Shown here piece by piece: positions 54,485 through 63,182 of a DNA stretch of 64,000 nt. The notes under the pieces are model-generated. The model did not search any database and was not told the DNA's origin. It saw only the letters and a list, made by a program, of their open reading frames with translations. The position numbers and the translations under genes were made by a program. The first letter of the stretch is position 1. Every line of letters begins with the position of its first letter. This DNA comes from Gammaproteobacteria bacterium (GTDB lineage: Bacteria > Pseudomonadota > Gammaproteobacteria > Coxiellales > Coxiellaceae), in assembly GCA_030425685.1 (NCBI GenBank), contig JAUIAD010000002.1, positions 186,001 through 250,000 on the forward strand, in the 5' to 3' direction.

Positions 54485-54961
54485 ATGTCGAAAAGAATTT
54501 TAATGGCTGTCGGGATCATCATGGGACTGGGTGCCGCGCCTTATGCACTTTCTACCTGCCCCACTACTTTTCATCAAGACAAAGAGGGATACTGGATTTC
54601 AGATGACGCTCCAGGTTGGAAATCACATCAACCAACGGGTAAAGACGTCAAAATATCAGAACAGCAGTTTGGCGGCGCTGTCTATTCCCCAGTCAAAAAG
54701 CGTATTGCTTGTGTATATAAAGGCAGTCATGGTCGATGGGTTGCGCTAATTTCTAGCCAGCAACACCCTTTTAATGAAGATGATTTAAACATGTCAGCTT
54801 GGATGTACAGCAAAAAACATAACGACTATATTTGCGGCAAACCGAAACACGGACTTAGCGCTTGTACATTTTCTGTAAAAGGGAAAGCCAAAACAGAAAC
54901 AACAACAGCAAAACCAACTACTACTGAGCCCCCAACTCCTAAAAGTGAACAATTAAAATAA
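54485..54961 (+). CDS. Small exported hypothetical protein with four cysteines
   Basis: No family is recognised with confidence. The 158 residues begin with a signal peptide (MSKRILMAVGIIMGLGAAPYA). The mature part has four cysteines (STCP, IACVYKG, YICGKP, SACTF), probably two disulfides. A Thr/Pro/Lys-rich tail (TTTAKPTTTEPPTPK) follows. GGGGTTAGG lies just before the ATG. It is probably secreted or periplasmic. A TATAGT at about 54432 could be its -10 element, but no good -35 is seen. Confidence 0.65.
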   Translation: MSKRILMAVGIIMGLGAAPYALSTCPTTFHQDKEGYWISDDAPGWKSHQPTGKDVKISEQQFGGAVYSPVKKRIACVYKGSHGRWVALISSQQHPFNEDDLNMSAWMYSKKHNDYICGKPKHGLSACTFSVKGKAKTETTTAKPTTTEPPTPKSEQLK

Positions 54962-55021
54962 ATTGACTGCCATCAAAGATTCAGCAGCTTAAACAAAGCT
55001 GCTGATTGGCTAGCAACAAGA

Positions 55022-55672
55022 TTAATTGGGGAACAGAGATAAGTCGCTTAACTTAATCCCGCGTGATTTTTTATGCTTGGTATAACGCAAACAAAATGCC
55101 GCAATCTGCGTTGTGATAATAGCAGCAGCACGGTTCGCTGCCAAAACACCCGCATAAGGATTATTGCCAGGCGCTGGTATATAGGCATGAAAACGTTTAC
55201 TCGCAATCACTGTATTGGTCGCATTGCTAAAAAGATTGGCCTGGACGATAAATCTAACACCACTTTCAGGACGATAAAACTCTTGCTGCAAACTAATTAA
55301 CTGCGTATCCAAGCGATAGTTGGTAGAACCTGAAAACGGCGGCGAGACAACCGCTTTAAAATAGTTTCGCTCACGAATCCGCTGCAACAAAACCGTCAAC
55401 AGCATTTGTGCAGGAGGGGCAACCCATTTGTTGACCGAAAAAGATTTAAGCTGAAAAGGGGTTTTGGTATAAATCATCTTTGAGGTACGATAACCCGGAT
55501 CAGCCACTGGCATTGACACCAATAAACTTAATCTTGTTTTAGTACGCACAGGCAGCTTTTTAGCCTGCGGGCTCGTCAATGAAAACGTCCTCATCTTGGG
55601 TGTTTTAACTGGCGAACAGGCGCAGAGCAACAACCCGATTATGGTTATACATATTATGCGTAATCGCCTCAT
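55022..55672 (-). CDS. ABC-type transport auxiliary lipoprotein of an MCE system
   Basis: A 216-residue lipoprotein with lipobox LLCAC (Cys near residue 19) and the ABC-type transport auxiliary domain (LSLLVSMPVADPGYRTSKMI, VNKWVAPPAQMLLTVLLQRI), as in PqiC-type partners of MCE transporters. The frame opens with GTG at 55699, but AGGAG 7 nt before the ATG at 55672 marks the true start. It is the last gene of the permease-ATPase-MCE-lipoprotein operon and probably works at the outer membrane. Confidence 0.85.
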   Translation of the reverse strand: MRRLRIICITIIGLLLCACSPVKTPKMRTFSLTSPQAKKLPVRTKTRLSLLVSMPVADPGYRTSKMIYTKTPFQLKSFSVNKWVAPPAQMLLTVLLQRIRERNYFKAVVSPPFSGSTNYRLDTQLISLQQEFYRPESGVRFIVQANLFSNATNTVIASKRFHAYIPAPGNNPYAGVLAANRAAAIITTQIAAFCLRYTKHKKSRGIKLSDLSLFPN

Positions 55673-55688
55673 GATTCTTCTCCTGGCA

Positions 55689-56615
55689 TTACCTTTCACC
55701 CGGCCCTAATGCTGGCTGTGTTTTTCCGCGTATTAACATCGATGGATTGCGGTTAAGCTGACTACTAAACTGCTGTATATTGGTTGCCACACCATTCAAG
55801 CGCAAAATAAGTTGTTGCGTCGCGGGCATCAACTGTTGAGACACATTTTGAATGGTAGCACGCGTTGTTTCCATAGTTTTAGTAACGCTATTCCCTGTTG
55901 ACGTAAAAGTGTTTGCCACGCCCGTAATAGCATCAAGCGTGGTATTAAGATTCGTTAGCACAGACGGAAGCTGCTTACTGGCTTCTGCCCCATTTTCCAT
56001 CAATACTCTTGCTGACTGCAAGGTTTGCGAAATATTTTCTGAATTTTTGGCCAATGCTGCCGTAGTAGTCTGTATATTTGTCAGGCTTTCTGTTAGCAAA
56101 GTGCGATTTTTCTTGTCGAAAACCTTTTCAATATTCTTACTCAGTTTTGTCACTGATTGCGTCACTTCTTCCAATGAAGCACTTAATTTTACTAGCAGAG
56201 ATGGCTCTGACGGAATAACAGGATAACGCTCACCCGGCTTTATCTGCAATGCTGGCGCATCAGGTGTTAATGCTTTTAAGCCAATATAGTCAATACCCGT
56301 AATGCCTTGCGCTGTTAATACCGCAATCGTACTTGTGGTGACAGGCGTGCCTGCTACAATTTTCACGGTTACTTTAACTTGCTGCGGATCACTAGGGTTT
56401 AACTCCAAATGCGAAACGTAGCCGACTTTCACACCGTTGTACCGCACCGAGCTCTGCTCACTCAAACCTGATACTTCTTCGTGCAAATAAATAAGATACG
56501 TTTTGTAGACCTGATCATGTTTTAATGTCGTCAGCCATAATAAAGCAATCACTAGTGCTGTCCCTAGTATGACGATAAAGAGACCGACAACGGTGTAATT
56601 TACTTTAGAATCCAT
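55689..56615 (-). CDS. MCE-family (MlaD-like) substrate-binding protein
   Basis: The 308 residues start with one transmembrane helix (VVGLFIVILGTALVIALLWL), followed by a single MCE domain at about 38-118 (YLIYLHEEVSGLSEQSSVRY, GITGIDYIGLK). A long helical region rich in Ser/Thr/Asn follows (TQSVTKLSKNIEKVF, SENISQTLQSARVLMENG), which could build a periplasmic needle. It is longer than MlaD. It belongs to the second MCE operon, between the ATPase and the lipoprotein. Confidence 0.9.
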   Translation of the reverse strand: MDSKVNYTVVGLFIVILGTALVIALLWLTTLKHDQVYKTYLIYLHEEVSGLSEQSSVRYNGVKVGYVSHLELNPSDPQQVKVTVKIVAGTPVTTSTIAVLTAQGITGIDYIGLKALTPDAPALQIKPGERYPVIPSEPSLLVKLSASLEEVTQSVTKLSKNIEKVFDKKNRTLLTESLTNIQTTTAALAKNSENISQTLQSARVLMENGAEASKQLPSVLTNLNTTLDAITGVANTFTSTGNSVTKTMETTRATIQNVSQQLMPATQQLILRLNGVATNIQQFSSQLNRNPSMLIRGKTQPALGPGER

Positions 56616-56634
56616 GTCATCATCCTCCCACCAC

Positions 56635-57423
56635 TCAAAAACTCTTCATAACTGCGCGCTCTTTTCCACGAGGCCCGCTAAAATAAGAACGAATTAAAGG
56701 GTGTTGTTCCTTTACTAATGCCGACATTGGTTCCGCTGCCAACACTCGCCCTTCGCCTAAAAAAATAATTCGGTCAGGAACTCGCCACAACGTGTCAATA
56801 TCATGCGTTACCATTATAAATGTCAAACCTAAGGTTTTACGTAAATGCAAAATTAACGAATCAAAATCATCTGCACTTTTAGGATCTAAACCGGCTGCTG
56901 GTTCATCCAAAAAAATTAACTCCGGATCTAGCACTAATGCTCGCGCTAAGGCGACGCGCTTTTTCATCCCTCCACTGAGTTCACTAGGAAACTTTGATGC
57001 CGCTTCTTGCTCAAGACCGACTAGCTTAATTTTAAATAAGGCAATTTCTTTTTGTAATTCCTTACTGATTTTTACTTTTTCCTGCAGTGGAAACATGACA
57101 TTCTCTAACACCGTTAAAGAACTAAAAAGCGCTGCACTTTGAAACATCACCCCCCAGCGATCCTGCACAGACTGAGCCTGTTCTGGGTTACACTTGGTGA
57201 CATCAATGCCAAATACTTTAACGACACCCGCCGTTGGTTTTTGCAGCATTAATATACTTCGTAATAGCGTTGTTTTACCACAGCCACTAGCGCCGATAAC
57301 GGCAATAATTTCTTGCCGCCGAATTGCCACATCAAGATTCTTATGGACGACATTGCCACCTAAGACGTTTTCAAGCCCGCGGACATCAATCACAATATTA
57401 TTTTGCCCACGAGCACTACTCAT
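56635..57423 (-). CDS. ABC transporter ATP-binding protein of the second MCE system
   Basis: MlaF-like ATPase of 262 residues. Walker A is GASGCGKTTLL, the signature SELSGGMKKRVALARAL, Walker B ELIFLDEPAAGLDP and the switch His is in MVTHDIDT. The ATG at 57423 overlaps the stop of the upstream permease gene by one base (TAATG); an earlier TTG frame at 57438 is not needed. It drives the STAS-MlaE-type permease upstream. Confidence 0.93.
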   Translation of the reverse strand: MSSARGQNNIVIDVRGLENVLGGNVVHKNLDVAIRRQEIIAVIGASGCGKTTLLRSILMLQKPTAGVVKVFGIDVTKCNPEQAQSVQDRWGVMFQSAALFSSLTVLENVMFPLQEKVKISKELQKEIALFKIKLVGLEQEAASKFPSELSGGMKKRVALARALVLDPELIFLDEPAAGLDPKSADDFDSLILHLRKTLGLTFIMVTHDIDTLWRVPDRIIFLGEGRVLAAEPMSALVKEQHPLIRSYFSGPRGKERAVMKSF

Positions 57424-58553
57424 TAAAGCCCCTTCCAACTAAACAATACTGAAAACGCGGCATCCGCAATGATAATAAGGAAAATCGATTGCACCGCACT
57501 TTTGGTTGTTTTTTGCCCCACAGAATTAGCATTTTGTTGCACCTGAAAACCTTGGTAGCAACCTACAAATGCAATTAAGACCGCAAAGACGGGAGCTTTA
57601 ACAATACCAATCAAGTAGTGTTTTGCCTCAATAACGTGCTGGAAACGATCTATATAGGCCATATAGTTAACACCCAGCATTGATTGAGACATAATCATAC
57701 TGCCTAACACACCAAAAACATCCGCCCACACACTGAGTAAGGGCAAAGCAATAACCAAGCCTAATAATTTTGGTGTCACCAAACGCCGAATGGGTGAAAT
57801 TCCCATTGTTTTTAACGCATCAAGCTCTTCATTAACCTTCATGGTGCCAATCTGCGCGGTAAAAGCGGTACTGGTCCTTCCTGCGGCAATAATAGCTGTA
57901 ATAAGTGGGCCAAACTCGCGCAGAATGATGATACCTGTCAAGTCGACAACGTAGATATTTGCCCCGTAGGTTTGCAGCTGTGCTGCTATTTGATAAGCAA
58001 TAACGATACCAATCAAAAAAGAGAGCAAAGCAACAATACCCAGCGCTTGATAGCCTGTATCCTCAATCGTTTTTAATACACCACGCCAATCAAACCCTAG
58101 CAGCTTGCGAAAAGAGGAAAAAAATGTCGTCGTTGTTTGGCCCACAAAGCCCAAAAACTCCATACACTCATGCCCTTTATGCACAGCAGCTTCACCAACA
58201 TAGTGCAAAGCGTTGACAATGCGCGGGCGCTTTTTAACTTTACTGGCGTCGATATTTTCATTAGAAACCAAATCGAGCAAGGATTGAACCTTGGTGTCTA
58301 CGCCAATAATAGAGGCCTTTTTACCAAGCTTGCGTATATTGTTTAAAAAATTATGGAACAGTATCGCACCGGCGGTATCCATGTCCTGAATACCATTGGC
58401 ATCAACGGTAAAAGAATCGGGTAATTTTTTGCTCAACAGAAGAATGGCATGCTCCAAAATACCAACACGCGACAAGGTCCAATCACCATCACAAACAATG
58501 GTATCTCCCTTAGAGCGAATGCTGGCTGGTGGTTCTTTTGGCTTGGCATTCAT
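57423..58553 (-). CDS. STAS-MlaE fusion permease of the second MCE system
   Basis: The 376 residues combine an N-terminal STAS domain (about 15-115, TVDANGIQDMDTAGAILFHN) with a C-terminal MlaE-type permease (VALLSFLIGIVIAYQIAAQL, ILREFGPLITAIIAAGRTST, GTMKVNEELDALKTMGISPI). It thus carries both MlaB and MlaE functions in one chain. It heads a four-gene MCE operon for lipid movement across the envelope. The repeats at 58656-58986 lie just upstream. Confidence 0.93.
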   Translation of the reverse strand: MNAKPKEPPASIRSKGDTIVCDGDWTLSRVGILEHAILLLSKKLPDSFTVDANGIQDMDTAGAILFHNFLNNIRKLGKKASIIGVDTKVQSLLDLVSNENIDASKVKKRPRIVNALHYVGEAAVHKGHECMEFLGFVGQTTTTFFSSFRKLLGFDWRGVLKTIEDTGYQALGIVALLSFLIGIVIAYQIAAQLQTYGANIYVVDLTGIIILREFGPLITAIIAAGRTSTAFTAQIGTMKVNEELDALKTMGISPIRRLVTPKLLGLVIALPLLSVWADVFGVLGSMIMSQSMLGVNYMAYIDRFQHVIEAKHYLIGIVKAPVFAVLIAFVGCYQGFQVQQNANSVGQKTTKSAVQSIFLIIIADAAFSVLFSWKGL

Positions 58554-58655
58554 TGAACAGATTATTCCCTTAAAATAGAATCTTATCTTTCTATTCTGCC
58601 ATCATTTGACCATCACTGCCAATTGCAATTATGAGTTGTTTAGATAAATTTAAAT

Positions 58656-58825
58656 AGGAGTTTCGCACTTGTGCGAAACAAAACAAATCCCGATGGGGAT
58701 TTTCAAGGGGAGAATCGGGGTTCTCCCCTTGAATCGCACCCTAACGGGCACAGGCCGTCCATGCGAGCTAGCTCGCATAGGCGAAATATAACCAGGAAGG
58801 AGGTTTGCACTGAAAGTGCGGAACT
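58656..58825 (+). repeat. Long palindromic repeat, copy C (170 bp, with 18-bp insert)
   Basis: Starts with the same AGGAGTTTCGCACTT end as copy B and carries the same hairpin string. It includes the insert CACCCTAACGGGCACAGG at 58738-58755. The right end has decayed to GTGCGGAACT without the final CCT. Confidence 0.85.
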
Positions 58826-58831
58826 AATAGT

Positions 58832-58986
58832 AGGAGTTTCGCACTTGTGCGAAACAAAACAAATCCCGATGGGGATTTTCAAGGGGAGAATCGGGATTCT
58901 CCCCTTGAATCGCCGTCCATGCGAGCTAGCTCGCATAGGCGAAATATAACCAGGAAGGAGGTTTGCACTGAAAGTGCGAAACTCCT
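58832..58986 (+). repeat. Long palindromic repeat, copy D (complete, 155 bp)
   Basis: Near-identical to copy B, with intact 15-bp terminal inverted repeats and no 18-bp insert. Its fourth hairpin, ATGCGAGCTAGCTCGCAT, is a perfect 18-bp palindrome. It follows copy C after 6 nt. The pair (insert-bearing copy first, plain copy second) repeats the order seen at 33787-34076. Confidence 0.85.
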
Positions 58987-58998
58987 GTTAAAAATTCA

Positions 58999-60054
58999 TC
59001 AAACTTCAGAGAACTTCTGTCTAGGCTGCGGCTCTCGCCACAAGGTCATAAAAAAGACCATAATAATGGGCCCGACAAAAAGACCCAACAGACCTAAATT
59101 TTCAATACCACCTAGAATGCCAAAGAGCACCGCTAGAAAGGGCAAGCGCGTTGCGTTGCCAATCAAAACAGGCTTTACAAAGTGATCAGCGACAAACATA
59201 ACCACAATGCCCCATGCGACGATCAAAACAGCAGCAACAACACTACCCTTACCGACAAGCACCAAACCGACAATGATAAAAACAACCGGCGCGGCGAAAG
59301 GCACCATCGCCAAAATACCTGTTAAAAACCCAAGCAAGGCAGCCGCAGTAACACCCGCTAAGGCATACGCAATGCCCATCAAAACACCCACACCTAAGCC
59401 GACAAATACAGTGCCATTCACCGTTGCGCGAATAGCCGCTGGCAATCCATGCGCATAAAGCCCCCAGCGCTTACCCAAACATAACTCACCCAAGTGATGG
59501 ACCTGGCGTGAGAGCCGACAACCATCACGATAAAAGAAAAAGAGACACAATAACGTAAAACCTAAGCCCATCGTGCGATGTGCCATCGACACGCCAACCG
59601 CTTTGATTACCTGTGTACCTGGAGTTAAAGAAAGGTGGAAACCGGATAAGAGCTTACCGATACCATCGGGCTTGCTTAAAGTCGCTTGCCATTGTGTAGA
59701 TAAATAGTTGCCAATAAACGGCAGGTCTTTTAACCAGCTTGGCACCGGCTCACCAGTGGCATTGACTTTAATCAAGTAATGCACAAAGTACTGTATTTCA
59801 TCTACCAATACGCTCACTAACCATGAAAGCGGGACGGCAATAATTAAAGTAATCACCAGCGTTAAAGACAGCGCGGCTATCGTTCTTCTGCCACCACAAA
59901 CCCTTTCCCATAACTCATAAAGGGGGAAGCTTGCCATAGCAATAACCGCTGCCCAAATTAAAGGGGGTAAAAAGCGATGCAAAATATAGACCGTTAAACA
60001 AATGATCAGTATGGTTAGTAAAATACTGATCAAATTTCTGTGATTGTCTTCCAT
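58999..60054 (-). CDS. AI-2E family transporter (PerM-like permease)
   Basis: The 351 residues have about seven to eight hydrophobic segments: ILLTILIICLTVYILHRFL, LTLVITLIIAVPLSWLVSVL, VFVGLGVGVLMGIAYALAG and others. The family C-terminal LLGFLTGILAMVPFAAPVVF is present, with a late FVGPIIMVFFMTLW. Family members have been linked to autoinducer-2 export or ion transport, so the substrate is open. The last codons run close to repeat copy D. Confidence 0.88.
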   Translation of the reverse strand: MEDNHRNLISILLTILIICLTVYILHRFLPPLIWAAVIAMASFPLYELWERVCGGRRTIAALSLTLVITLIIAVPLSWLVSVLVDEIQYFVHYLIKVNATGEPVPSWLKDLPFIGNYLSTQWQATLSKPDGIGKLLSGFHLSLTPGTQVIKAVGVSMAHRTMGLGFTLLCLFFFYRDGCRLSRQVHHLGELCLGKRWGLYAHGLPAAIRATVNGTVFVGLGVGVLMGIAYALAGVTAAALLGFLTGILAMVPFAAPVVFIIVGLVLVGKGSVVAAVLIVAWGIVVMFVADHFVKPVLIGNATRLPFLAVLFGILGGIENLGLLGLFVGPIIMVFFMTLWREPQPRQKFSEV

Positions 60055-60141
60055 CGTAGTAACCCATGGTAGAGATTTACAAATACTCTATCACATTAAT
60101 TTACCAAAACGGATCATTTTGTCGAAACGAAGAATAGCGCG

Positions 60142-60160
60142 GGCGTAGTTGGACTACGCC
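60142..60160. terminator. Hairpin between the small exported protein and the AI-2E transporter
   Basis: GGCGTAGT-TGG-ACTACGCC is a perfect 8-bp stem located 18 bp after the stop of the minus-strand exported-protein gene. No clear T-run follows, so it may be a weak terminator or a scattered palindrome. Confidence 0.45.
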
Positions 60161-60178
60161 TCAGCGAAAGGTGTACAA

Positions 60179-60556
60179 CTACTTTTTCAAAGTTATAACC
60201 GTTGAAATACATTTCCCAGTTTTTTTATCGATGCTCAGCTTAACGATGCTATTCGTATTTAGCACATGACTACCGCAGGGAACAGCTTTCCCTGACCCCA
60301 ACGCACCTGTTTTATAACCAAAACTATACTCTGCACCAGCCGGCATGCTTGCAGAGCTTGTATAGCTTTTACCAAGCCCACCATGTGACTTTTTAATCTT
60401 AGGTATACTAAAACCAATAGCGCCAATCTTACTAATGCTCTTATCTGCTACAACACTCACTTTAATTTCCTTAGAGGCTGCTAATGCGCCTGTAGCAGCA
60501 GCAATTAAGCCCATACCAGCCGCAAATACAAGCAGATGTTTTACAAACGGTTTCAT
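60179..60556 (-). CDS. Small exported hypothetical protein
   Basis: The 125 residues start with a signal peptide (MKPFVKHLLVFAAGMGLIAA, cleavage near GALA-AS). The mature part is Lys/Ser/Gly-rich with two cysteines (VPCGSH, TGKCIS), likely one disulfide, and a probable beta-rich fold (EIKVSVVADKSISKIGAIGF). I do not recognise a family. AAGGAGTAT lies before the ATG. It is alone between the AI-2E permease and the sugar porter. Confidence 0.65.
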   Translation of the reverse strand: MKPFVKHLLVFAAGMGLIAAATGALAASKEIKVSVVADKSISKIGAIGFSIPKIKKSHGGLGKSYTSSASMPAGAEYSFGYKTGALGSGKAVPCGSHVLNTNSIVKLSIDKKTGKCISTVITLKK

Positions 60557-60851
60557 TCATATACTCCTTTGAATTTACTTTATATCAAATACTATAGCAG
60601 AGTAATCAGCTCTGTTGCAGCACCAAGAGCCTCTATATTCTGAAAAGACAAATTATACTCTAAGGCATAAATTTGATGTTGACACTAGCTTAAATAAAGA
60701 AAGGAGATTAATTTAGAAATTGAAATCAAATTTAGCCGCCAATAAATTGACATAATAAATAATAACTGGCTTAGCCCTGCCGGTGATCAATAACTAACAT
60801 TTCCGCCATGTCACCGCGTAAAAAAAGTGGCAAGGACTCAGCAAAAGCAAC

Positions 60852-62237
60852 TTAAATACCAATATCTTTTACAGCCTTACCATCTTCAAGGTTTTGTTCA
60901 ATTTTCTCCAGGCTAACCCCTTTCGTTTCAGGAACGAAAAATCGCAAGAAGATCAACGAGAGCACACAAAAACCAGCAAAGACAAAAAAGATCGACGCAT
61001 TGCCGTAATGCTTCATAAACGTCAACGCATTACTCATCACAATGCCGGCAAAAGTCCAGTTAATCATGGTGGTCATGGTCACACCAATTTCACGCCCTTT
61101 AAGAGGAAACATCTCAGAACAAAGCACCCACGCAACCGGCCCCCAAGAACAAGCAAAACCAAAAATATAAACAATCGCTGCAGCTAATAACGTAAACTTA
61201 ACTGTATCACTAGGTACGACGTTCGCTTTTATATTTAAAAATGCAATACCGGCAGAGAGCATAGCAATAAACATCACGATAGAACCAACATACAATAACT
61301 TCTTCCGCCCCCAACGATCAATCCAATACACCGCTGGAAAAGTAAACAGCATATTAACCAACGGCACCGCCAACAACGCAAAGACACCTGTCATTTGCGC
61401 GTAACCAAAAATAGTTGGCGCATAATAAATCATCATGTTGATGCCCACTAACTGCTGAAACATCTGCAGTAAAATACCGACCGCCAGCACCTTCCAAAAG
61501 AAGGGCTTAACCAACATAGAAAAACCAGAACCCACATTGCGCGCAATGCTTGCTTTAATTTCAGCAATCTCATTCTTAATGTCTTTATCTGAGTAGTCCA
61601 TTTTCTTAAGAACTTTAAGCGCCTTGCTCTCTTTATTTTTCAAAACCAACCAACGAGGACTTTCTGGCAAGAAGATAGACCCCATAAACATTAGAAAAGC
61701 AAAAATTGCGATAACAGAAAACATTAAGCTTAAGGCAATATGCGTATGACCTAACAAGCGATTAACATAAATATTGCTACAAGCAATGAGGAAAATACCG
61801 ATGGTAATCATTAACTGAAACAGTGTGGCCATACTACCACGAATCGAGGTCGGCGATGTTTCTGCCAAATATAAAGGCACAGCAAATGAAGCAATACCAA
61901 CAGCAAAACCAAGACCCGCTCGCGCCCACACCAACACTTCAAAGGGAGGCAGCGTTGCCGATATTATAGACAGCGTTAAAAATAAAAAGCCCGAAACGAC
62001 AATAACTGTTTTACGACCAAGCGCTCGAATCAACCAGCCGCTTAACAAAACACCGATAACACCGCCCCACGCTAAAACACCCGCATAATGCTCACTCTGT
62101 TCTAAGTTAAGCTTATAAATTTTTTGAATAGTCGCTAAAGAGTTAGCAATAAAACCTTGATCCAGTCCAAATAATAGACCACCCAAAGCACCAGTAATAC
62201 AAACTGCATAGATAATACGGCTATAGTGTCTTGTCAT
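60852..62237 (-). CDS. Sugar porter family MFS transporter
   Basis: The 461 residues have twelve predicted membrane segments and the sugar porter motifs: GLDQGFI in the first helix, RALGRKT after helix 2, PESPRWL after helix 6, WIDRWGRKKLL in the second half and VPETKGVSLEKIEQ at the C-terminus. It resembles XylE/GalP-type proton-sugar symporters of the inner membrane. The substrate cannot be told. It is next to the response regulator at 62322 but separated by about 85 bp. Confidence 0.9.
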   Translation of the reverse strand: MTRHYSRIIYAVCITGALGGLLFGLDQGFIANSLATIQKIYKLNLEQSEHYAGVLAWGGVIGVLLSGWLIRALGRKTVIVVSGFLFLTLSIISATLPPFEVLVWARAGLGFAVGIASFAVPLYLAETSPTSIRGSMATLFQLMITIGIFLIACSNIYVNRLLGHTHIALSLMFSVIAIFAFLMFMGSIFLPESPRWLVLKNKESKALKVLKKMDYSDKDIKNEIAEIKASIARNVGSGFSMLVKPFFWKVLAVGILLQMFQQLVGINMMIYYAPTIFGYAQMTGVFALLAVPLVNMLFTFPAVYWIDRWGRKKLLYVGSIVMFIAMLSAGIAFLNIKANVVPSDTVKFTLLAAAIVYIFGFACSWGPVAWVLCSEMFPLKGREIGVTMTTMINWTFAGIVMSNALTFMKHYGNASIFFVFAGFCVLSLIFLRFFVPETKGVSLEKIEQNLEDGKAVKDIGI

Positions 62238-62321
62238 CGTTAATCTTCGTTGATCTGATTAGTAGAATAAACACACTACCAGATTTTTACAGTAATTAGT
62301 AGCTACATACAGGGGGATAAT

Positions 62322-63071
62322 TTACGAATCTGAAACTGTTTTTTTTGTCACGGTAGTATCAAATAAATAGCCTACGCCATAAATCGAAACAATGATTTTT
62401 GGATCCTTGGGGTTCGCTTCTAATTTCTTGCGCAAACGGCTAACAAATGAATCAATACTGCGGGAATATATTTCATTACCACCGATTAAATCTAACAGTT
62501 TGTCACGAGACAAAACAGCCTTTGGGTTCTCAGCAAATACGGATAAAATTTTAAATTCTGCAGGGCTTAGAGATACATTCTCACCCGATGCTGTCGTTAA
62601 CAGATGGCGGGTAACATTGAGAACATAATTCTCAAAACATAAATTGGTCTGTTTAGATTCTAATACTTCGCTTGCGCCACCCTCGTCCTCTTGCTTGATC
62701 TGCGGAGGATTTAACGCTGACTTTACAAACGACACCAACACGCGAGGATTAATCGGCTTGGTAAGATAATTGTTGGCGCCCAACTCTAAGGCAACCACTT
62801 TATTAAAATCATCCTCTGAACCGGTCAGCATTAGAATAGGAACCGATAACTCTTTACGCAATTCTCGACATAATTCCAAACCATCTAAATTAGGAAGATT
62901 AAGGTTAATATCAAGAATAATTAAATCCGGCGGCTCCTTTTGCAACTCCTGATCGATTTCCTCAGTTGTACTCGCAATAGTCACTAAATACTCTGCTTGC
63001 TCTAAACTCAAAGATAATACCTTTGCTAGATCGATATCATCATCGATAAGCAGTATACGTTGACGCTCCAT
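62322..63071 (-). CDS. OmpR/PhoB family response regulator (pair 2)
   Basis: The 249 residues have a receiver with acidic pocket DDD (10-12), phospho-Asp-54 in LIILDINLN, Thr-83 and Lys-105 in LTKPINP. A C-terminal winged helix follows (EFKILSVFAENPKAVLSRDK, VSIYGVGYLF). The loop after Asp-54 is two residues longer than usual (NLNLPNLDG). It diverges from a polytopic sensor kinase gene at 63183 across about 110 bp, the same layout as pair 1, and the two regulators look like paralogues. Confidence 0.94.
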   Translation of the reverse strand: MERQRILLIDDDIDLAKVLSLSLEQAEYLVTIASTTEEIDQELQKEPPDLIILDINLNLPNLDGLELCRELRKELSVPILMLTGSEDDFNKVVALELGANNYLTKPINPRVLVSFVKSALNPPQIKQEDEGGASEVLESKQTNLCFENYVLNVTRHLLTTASGENVSLSPAEFKILSVFAENPKAVLSRDKLLDLIGGNEIYSRSIDSFVSRLRKKLEANPKDPKIIVSIYGVGYLFDTTVTKKTVSDS

Positions 63072-63182
63072 ACTCTCCTCCTACTTTATCAGTAAAATTA
63101 TAGCCTATTAATGCAGCCTCAGCAGGCAAATTACCAAAGCTATGTTATTGATAATATTGCACAAAATATATAAACTAGACTA

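Noticed and set aside
58671-59185. Open frames across the long repeats at 58671-58949 and 58847-59185
   Set aside because: The same peptide is read from each repeat copy because the repeat lacks stops in that frame. The frames run into antisense of the AI-2E gene and have no ribosome binding site. They are by-products of the repeat.
60601-60800. TTGACA motifs at about 60677 and 60748 as promoters
   Set aside because: Neither has a -10 hexamer at 16-18 bp, and no gene on the plus strand follows.
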